Source: OLB16 sp964481775
GTDB taxonomy: Bacteria; Hinthialibacterota; Hinthialibacteria; OLB16
Assembly (NCBI GenBank): GCA_964481775.1
Contig: CAYZUX010000120.1
Span: 1-17,643 of the forward strand
DNA length: 17,643 bases
Direction: 5' to 3'
The notes beneath the pieces are model-generated. The model saw only the letters and a list, made by a program, of their open reading frames with translations, searched no databases and was not told the DNA's origin. This document shows positions 12,956 to 17,643 of this stretch, piece after piece; the stretch's first letter is position 1, and each line of letters begins with the position of its first letter. A program made the translations under genes and the position numbers.

Positions 12956-14131
12956 GTGGCGATGAGATTCAGCCGGATCCTGCATTCCCTACGTGACACG
13001 ATATATCAGGATTGGGGGCTTCTCCTGGTTGCCCTGATCACGGCAAGCGTGATCTGGTATGAGGTGGATGAGAACCGCAATCAAACAAGGTACTTCCCCG
13101 ATGTTGAGGTCAAATTTGTGGGGCTAGATCCAGCGCTACGCCTTGCCAGCCAAAAGGAACCCAAGGTTGGAGTGCGTGTGACGGGACCACGGATTCTGGA
13201 TGACCTTGATGGGGCTGATTTCATCATGCGGGCAGACTTGGCGGAAATCAAAGATGCCACAATACACGAGGTAGTCCTCAGCCCGAAAGGGTTTTCTCCC
13301 ATTGTGCCAGGCCTGACAGCAGAGGATATCCGGGTTCGCCAAGGGGAGATTTTTCCGAGCCGGCTGGAGGTCAAAACAGAATGGAACTCCTGGGTGGCGC
13401 GTGTTGTGCCCCGCTACAGCCCCAGGCCTGCTTTGGGGTATGTCATCTCAGCGACATACGTGACTCCCGCGACAATCACCCTTGCTGGAAGCGATGCTGA
13501 TATGGAGCGTCACCGGATTGTTCGCAACAGGAATGAATTAGTTCTGGATGGCCAGACTGAAACCAAAGAACAGGTTTGGACCCTTGAGGACATGGATCTT
13601 GGCAACGTCAAGGTGTTAGATGAACCTAAGCCTGTGATCCGTTTCAAGGTTTTCATCGAACCCTTTTTCCGTAAACGTGAGATAACTCAGGTTCCGATCC
13701 AAATCTCCGGCCTGGTTGCCGGTCCCAGTAACACAGCGGGAAGTTATAGTGTAGAACCAACAAATGTGGATCTGCTTCTGCAGGGAGCACGTTTGAAAGT
13801 GAATTCCCTGGCTGCCGATTCTTTGGCTCTCGTGCTGGATATCTCCAAGCTGCCACCGGGAGAACATGAGATCCCGACGGTTCGTTTGCTTCCAGTCAAC
13901 TTACCAGCGGATGTTCAGATCATTGAGGCCACTCCTGTCAACATCTCAGTCTGGGTTCAGGGGCCACATGAACTGGAGTCAGTTTTTCAGGAACTCTGGC
14001 GGGGAGTCCGTGACTCCTATTTCTCTGGGCAAGTCCCCCTCTCCTCCACTGCACCGCTGTCCATCACTCCACCTCTATCGATCCCAACACCCATAAACAC
14101 ACCCGTGCAGACATCGATTCCAACCCCTTAG
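12956..14131 (+). CDS. cdaR: YbbR-domain protein CdaR, regulator/partner of CdaA
   Basis: A 391-residue protein with a single N-terminal membrane anchor (about 19-36, 'DWGLLLVALITASVIWYEV'), followed by YbbR-type beta-sandwich repeats outside the cytoplasm. Examples are 'FPDVEVKFVGLDPALRLAS...KVGVRVTGPRILDDLDGADF', 'YVISATYVTPATITLAGSDADM' and 'VEPTNVDLLLQGARLKVNSLAADSLALVLDISKLPPGEHEIPTVRL', the last a good YbbR unit. CdaR modulates CdaA at the membrane in Firmicutes. The last 35 residues are a Ser/Thr/Pro-rich tail, unusual for the family. Start is GTG 12956, five bases after GAGAGG; ATG 12962 is the alternative. The stop codon TAG (14129-14131) is itself part of the Shine-Dalgarno of pdxJ. 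Confidence 0.9.
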   Translation: MAMRFSRILHSLRDTIYQDWGLLLVALITASVIWYEVDENRNQTRYFPDVEVKFVGLDPALRLASQKEPKVGVRVTGPRILDDLDGADFIMRADLAEIKDATIHEVVLSPKGFSPIVPGLTAEDIRVRQGEIFPSRLEVKTEWNSWVARVVPRYSPRPALGYVISATYVTPATITLAGSDADMERHRIVRNRNELVLDGQTETKEQVWTLEDMDLGNVKVLDEPKPVIRFKVFIEPFFRKREITQVPIQISGLVAGPSNTAGSYSVEPTNVDLLLQGARLKVNSLAADSLALVLDISKLPPGEHEIPTVRLLPVNLPADVQIIEATPVNISVWVQGPHELESVFQELWRGVRDSYFSGQVPLSSTAPLSITPPLSIPTPINTPVQTSIPTP

Positions 14132-14143
14132 GAGGAAACACTC

Positions 14144-14857
14144 GTGAGTCAATTGGGAGTGAACATCGACCATATCGCCACCATCCGGCAGGCGCGGGGA
14201 ACCACCTACCCCGATTTGATTGAGGCAGCACGTATCGCCGAAGAATCGGGAGCGGTTGGCATCACTATCCACCTGCGTGAGGATCGCCGTCACATCCAGG
14301 ACTCGGATGTCCGGAAATTACGCAAGACAGTGACCACGAAACTGAACCTTGAGATGGCGATTGCCCCTGAGATCATCCAGATCGCCTGCGAAGTTCTTCC
14401 GGATGAAGTCTGCCTGGTTCCTGAAAAACGTCAGGAGCTCACCACCGAGGGGGGATTGGATGTTCTCAAAGGAGGCAGACGCCTCAGGAAAGCTATCGAA
14501 ACCCTCCGTTCGGAGGATATCAAGGTCTCGCTCTTCATTGATCCCATTCCGGAACATGTCCGGGAAGCCAGCCATCTGGGAGCACAAGTGATAGAACTTC
14601 ACACAGGAACCTATGCCAATCTCAGTCCCAGCCGTCGTGCAACTGAACTAAAGCGAATCCAGAAGGCCGCCCGTCTGGGCCAAGACCTTGGATTGGAAGT
14701 GAATGCCGGGCACGGGCTTCATTACGAGAATGTGCTTCCCATCGCCCGGATTCCGGGGATGCATGATTTGAACATCGGGCATAGCATTGTGGCTCGTTCG
14801 ATCTTTGTGGGACTGGGAAAGGCCGTCAAGGAAATGGTGGAGTTGTTGAGGAGCTGA
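14144..14857 (+). CDS. pdxJ: Pyridoxine 5'-phosphate synthase
   Basis: Final ring-closing step of the DXP-dependent vitamin B6 pathway: 3-amino-2-oxopropyl phosphate plus 1-deoxyxylulose 5-phosphate gives pyridoxine 5'-phosphate. The 237 residues are full length for the family. Motifs are 'LGVNIDHIATIRQARGTTYPD' at the N-terminus (His10), 'ITIHLREDRRHIQD' around 40-53, 'LNLEMA', 'CLVPEKRQELTTEGGLDV', 'VSLFIDP', 'IELHTGTYAN' and 'VNAGHGLHYEN'. Start is GTG 14144, 9 bases after an AGGAGG at 14130-14135 that includes the last two bases of the cdaR stop. PdxJ next to YbbR/GlmM-type genes is a known arrangement in several phyla. Confidence 0.96.
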   Translation: MSQLGVNIDHIATIRQARGTTYPDLIEAARIAEESGAVGITIHLREDRRHIQDSDVRKLRKTVTTKLNLEMAIAPEIIQIACEVLPDEVCLVPEKRQELTTEGGLDVLKGGRRLRKAIETLRSEDIKVSLFIDPIPEHVREASHLGAQVIELHTGTYANLSPSRRATELKRIQKAARLGQDLGLEVNAGHGLHYENVLPIARIPGMHDLNIGHSIVARSIFVGLGKAVKEMVELLRS

Positions 14858-14858
14858 A

Positions 14859-16613
14859 ATGCGATTGTTTCTGGCGCTAACTCTTTTCTTCATACTCTCC
14901 TTGCGTGAACCCTGTATCTCGGCATCACGTGAAACAGACCGTCCCAATGTGGTCCTGATCATGACGGATGATCAGGGTTATGGGGACTTTGGATTTACGG
15001 GAAATCCGATCATCCAGACCCCTCATTTGGACCGGCTGGCGTCAGAAAGTGTCTTTCTTACCAATTTTTGTGTCTCTCCCGTCTGTACACCCACTCGTGC
15101 GTGTCTGTTAACTGGCCGCTACAACTACAGGACACGGGCGATCGATACCTATCGTGGGCGCGCCATGATGGATCCCGATGAAGTGACACTGGCGGAAACC
15201 CTCTCCTCTGCGGGATATGAGACAGGAATCTTCGGAAAGTGGCATCTGGGAGACTGTTACCCCATGCGGGCTATGGACCAAGGATTCAAGGAATCACTGG
15301 TACTGCGTGGAGGAGGCCTTTCCCAACCCTCAGATCCCCCGGAAAGCACAGGTTATTTTGATCCAGTCCTTTTCCGGAATGGAGTGCCAGTCAAGACCAA
15401 GGGCTATTGTTCCGATATCTATACCGATGAGGCCATTGCCTTCATCCAGAAAAACAAGGACCGGCCCTTTTTCGTCTATCTCCCTTTCAATTGCCCCCAT
15501 TCCCCTCACGAGGTGAAAGAACAGGATTACCTGCTCTACAAGGACAAGGTCAAGTCAGCCAATCAGTTCAACTACCCGGGTTATCCCCTGGAAGGCGAAT
15601 TCGATGCTGAACAGACCGCACGGCTCTATGGGATGGTCACCAACATCGATGAGAACATCGGAAAAGTGCTGTCCACACTCGAAACACTCCAGCTGACTGA
15701 GAATACGATCGTGGTTTTTCTGACCGATAATGGACCGGCTTTCCCAAGATATAACGGCATCTTCCGGGGAAGAAAAACCCAAGTGTATGAGGGAGGGATC
15801 CGGGTGGTGTGCCTGTGGCGCTGGCCAAAGCATTTCGAACCGGGTACAAGGGTAGATCTTCCCCTGGCACATATCGATATCGTCCCCACCATTGAGGAGG
15901 TCTGTGGCGTGATCCATCCAGTCACCACTCCCGTGGATGGGAGGAGTTTCCTGAAACCACTTCTTGGGGAACCGGTGGAATGGCCCGAAAGAACCCTTTT
16001 CTTCCAATGGCACCGGGGGAATGCTCCCGAGCTTCACCGCAACTTCACCGCCCGAGGCTCAAGATATAAGCTGGTTCAACCCACTGGCGGTGCTGATGGA
16101 AAAGCACTCTCCCCGGAATTTGAATTATATGACCTCATCGAGGATCCCTGTGAAAAGGTGAATATCTCGGCCAATCACCCGGACATCGTCAATAAGTTAC
16201 TCGCCGAATACGAAGACTGGTTCCATGATGTCAGCGGAACTCGCGGGTATGACCCGCCCCGGATTGTCATAGGAGACCCTCATTCCCCTCATGTCAGCCT
16301 GACAAGACAAGACTGGAGAGATGCCCAGACTGAGTGGAAACCGGAAGGGCTTGGATACTGGGAGGTCAAGGTCATCCAGGAGGGTCCACGGCATGTCGAT
16401 CTCGTTTTCAATACCACCACCGGCCCCGGGAAGGCCTGTTTTCGGTGTGGAGGGTTGACTGTAGAAACTCCGCTCGCACAGGACTGCGATCACTGTACCT
16501 TTGAGGCAGTCCAGCTGAAAGCTGGCGAGGGCCGTATTGAGGCCTGGGTAGAGGTGGCCAACCGCCGTAGTGGTGTACGTTTCGTGGAGATCGGACCCGC
16601 CACTCAGCCATGA
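14859..16613 (+). CDS. Exported formylglycine-dependent sulfatase
   Basis: The 584-residue product has an N-terminal signal peptide (about 1-22). Sulfatase motifs are all visible: metal-binding D37-D38 ('LIMTDDQGYGD'), the C76-T-P-T-R80 sulfatase signature whose Cys is converted to formylglycine, followed by 'LLTGR', then 'GKWHLGD' (K127, H129), 'HSPH' (214-217), 'LTDNGP' (D290, N291) and 'FRGRKTQVYEGGIRV' (Lys306). It is closest in pattern to arylsulfatase A-like enzymes abundant in Planctomycetes and Verrucomicrobia; substrate unknown, likely sulfated glycans. Residues about 475-584 are an added beta-rich domain holding C527, C530, C543 and C546 (CxxC-x12-CxxC). ATG 14859 begins just past the pdxJ stop, with GAGGAG 5 bases upstream. 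Its stop overlaps the next start in ATGA. No maturase gene is seen here. Confidence 0.95.
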   Translation: MRLFLALTLFFILSLREPCISASRETDRPNVVLIMTDDQGYGDFGFTGNPIIQTPHLDRLASESVFLTNFCVSPVCTPTRACLLTGRYNYRTRAIDTYRGRAMMDPDEVTLAETLSSAGYETGIFGKWHLGDCYPMRAMDQGFKESLVLRGGGLSQPSDPPESTGYFDPVLFRNGVPVKTKGYCSDIYTDEAIAFIQKNKDRPFFVYLPFNCPHSPHEVKEQDYLLYKDKVKSANQFNYPGYPLEGEFDAEQTARLYGMVTNIDENIGKVLSTLETLQLTENTIVVFLTDNGPAFPRYNGIFRGRKTQVYEGGIRVVCLWRWPKHFEPGTRVDLPLAHIDIVPTIEEVCGVIHPVTTPVDGRSFLKPLLGEPVEWPERTLFFQWHRGNAPELHRNFTARGSRYKLVQPTGGADGKALSPEFELYDLIEDPCEKVNISANHPDIVNKLLAEYEDWFHDVSGTRGYDPPRIVIGDPHSPHVSLTRQDWRDAQTEWKPEGLGYWEVKVIQEGPRHVDLVFNTTTGPGKACFRCGGLTVETPLAQDCDHCTFEAVQLKAGEGRIEAWVEVANRRSGVRFVEIGPATQP

Positions 16614-17643
16614 TCCCCCCCAAGACTCTCGCCACTTACCTGAACCTTTTCGTCCTCTTTTTTCTCGTGGCGGGCCGTATCGAAATCGAATCACTGGGAC
16701 TCAAGATCGGAGGCAAGATCGAGAATCTGTTCCCTTTGCTGGCATTGGCCTGGTTTCTTGACCGTGATTCCCGCTCGATTCCACTTGGAAGAATCCTCTT
16801 CCCTCACCTGGCGGGAATCTTCCTCATCCTGACAGCTTTGGCCGCAGGATGTATCCGAAATTTCTCATCTGATTCCATGGAGGGGCTACTTCGTTTCTCT
16901 CTTCAGATCGGCTCGGGAGTTCTGCTGGGAAAATGGTTGAGCAGGAACCTGTATTCAGAAATCAGATGGACCTATGTCTGGATCTGCGGTTTGGTCATCC
17001 TTCAGATTGGAACCCCCTGGTGGGGGATTCTCACCCAACCTGAGATGGAAAGCTCCTTTGGACACAGGAACCTCCAGTCAGCCTTTTACCTCCTCTCCTT
17101 CCCGCTGATGGCTTTCCTGGTTCATGCTCATTCTGGAACCAGCCGGAAAGAACGAATTGTCCGATGGGTCTGCGGCCTGCTCCTTCTTTCGGAGGCGGCA
17201 TTTGTCTTCCTCTCCAAAAGCAGGTCAGGACTGGCCGGTATTCTCGCGGCCATTCTCATCTGGCTGAGTGTCAAAGGACGGCTCCGGACTCCCCACTTGC
17301 CACGCACCTGGAAGGGCTATGCTCTGGCTGGGGCTGTCTTTGTGGCTCTTTTAACGGTCTCACCCAGGCTACTGAGTATTGGACGTGAAATCAGTGATCC
17401 CTATTATCTATCGCGCTCGGGAGTCTGGTCCGCCGCCATTGAAGGTTTTCGCACCCCCTCGAAATGGTTGATGGGTGCAGGAATGGGGGAAGGGTATTTC
17501 TGGACCATTCAGGAAAGTCCAATAGGGAACCTCAATTTCAAGTATCGACGTGGCCATCATCCCCATAATCTTTACCTTCAGTGGATTTACTGGGGAGGCA
17601 TCACCGCCTTGATCGGGTGGTTCTTCATCCTTGCCGCAATTCG
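16610..17643 (+). CDS. O-antigen ligase/polymerase-like membrane protein (Wzy_C type), 3' partial
   Basis: The frame is open from ATG 16610 to the window end (344 residues seen). It overlaps the sulfatase stop in a 4-base ATGA. The translation is a polytopic membrane protein with about eight hydrophobic segments so far, beginning 'MIPPKTLATYLNLFVLFFLV'. Typical O-antigen ligase marks appear in order: 'FGHRNLQSAFYLL' near 150, 'LSKSRSGLAG' near 201, 'LSRSGVWSAAIEGF' near 267, 'MGAGMGEGYF' near 288 and 'HHPHNLYLQWIYWGG' near 316, the last containing the conserved His of Wzy_C proteins. Such enzymes join or polymerise lipid-linked glycans on the outer face of the inner membrane. Ligase and polymerase cannot be told apart from this fragment. 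Confidence 0.9.
   Translation, partial: MIPPKTLATYLNLFVLFFLVAGRIEIESLGLKIGGKIENLFPLLALAWFLDRDSRSIPLGRILFPHLAGIFLILTALAAGCIRNFSSDSMEGLLRFSLQIGSGVLLGKWLSRNLYSEIRWTYVWICGLVILQIGTPWWGILTQPEMESSFGHRNLQSAFYLLSFPLMAFLVHAHSGTSRKERIVRWVCGLLLLSEAAFVFLSKSRSGLAGILAAILIWLSVKGRLRTPHLPRTWKGYALAGAVFVALLTVSPRLLSIGREISDPYYLSRSGVWSAAIEGFRTPSKWLMGAGMGEGYFWTIQESPIGNLNFKYRRGHHPHNLYLQWIYWGGITALIGWFFILAAI

Overview
The window is a densely packed bacterial chromosome segment, moderately GC-rich (about 54% by eye), with a Gram-negative style of content. It has two lipoprotein signal peptides, a LolA-like lipoprotein, an exported CsgG/FlgO-like protein, an O-antigen-ligase-type membrane protein and an exported sulfatase. 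The mix of a Planctomycetes/Verrucomicrobia-like sulfatase, a carboxypeptidase-regulatory/thioredoxin fusion, a folP-cdaA-cdaR-pdxJ operon and a standalone FlbD points to a poorly characterised lineage near the PVC or related candidate phyla. This is inference; nothing here fixes the taxonomy. No rRNA, tRNA, CRISPR array, transposase or phage gene is seen.

Layout. (1) 1-1800, plus strand: the 3' part of a carboxypeptidase-regulatory/thioredoxin-like protein whose CxxC is gone, then a compact HicB-HicA toxin-antitoxin pair with overlapping genes. (2) 1834-5001, plus strand: a promoter candidate, aspartate kinase with a strong internal start for a regulatory beta subunit, a translationally coupled isochorismatase-family hydrolase, and an exported CsgG/FlgO-like protein with a long Pro/Gln-rich tail. 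(3) 4998-6688, minus strand: an SPFH (band 7) membrane protein, a ribbon-helix-helix regulator and a membrane-anchored bacterial PH-domain protein. They form one operon with a clear sigma-70-type promoter. (4) 6689-6953: a non-coding interval full of inverted and direct repeats. (5) 6954-11214, minus strand: a LolA-like lipoprotein, FlbD, a transketolase N-terminal subunit with its own promoter, a small BolA-like protein and an orphan oligopeptide-binding lipoprotein. (6) 11330-17643, plus strand: folP, cdaA, cdaR, pdxJ, a formylglycine-type sulfatase and the start of an O-antigen ligase/polymerase-like protein, nearly all with start/stop overlaps or gaps of a few bases.

How the genes fit together. 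The right-hand operon couples folate synthesis, c-di-AMP synthesis with its YbbR partner, and vitamin B6 synthesis. It runs on into a sulfatase and a polysaccharide ligase/polymerase, suggesting handling of sulfated glycans at the cell surface. The aspartate kinase supplies the lysine/threonine/diaminopimelate branch and very probably makes alpha and beta subunits from one message. The SPFH-RHH-PH operon is the most system-like unit: two membrane proteins encoded around a small DNA-binding protein, with a short TGATA direct repeat over the -10 box that could be its operator. The best candidates for undescribed biology are this operon, the structured non-coding interval beside it, and the FlbD/LolA-like lipoprotein pair away from any flagellar gene.
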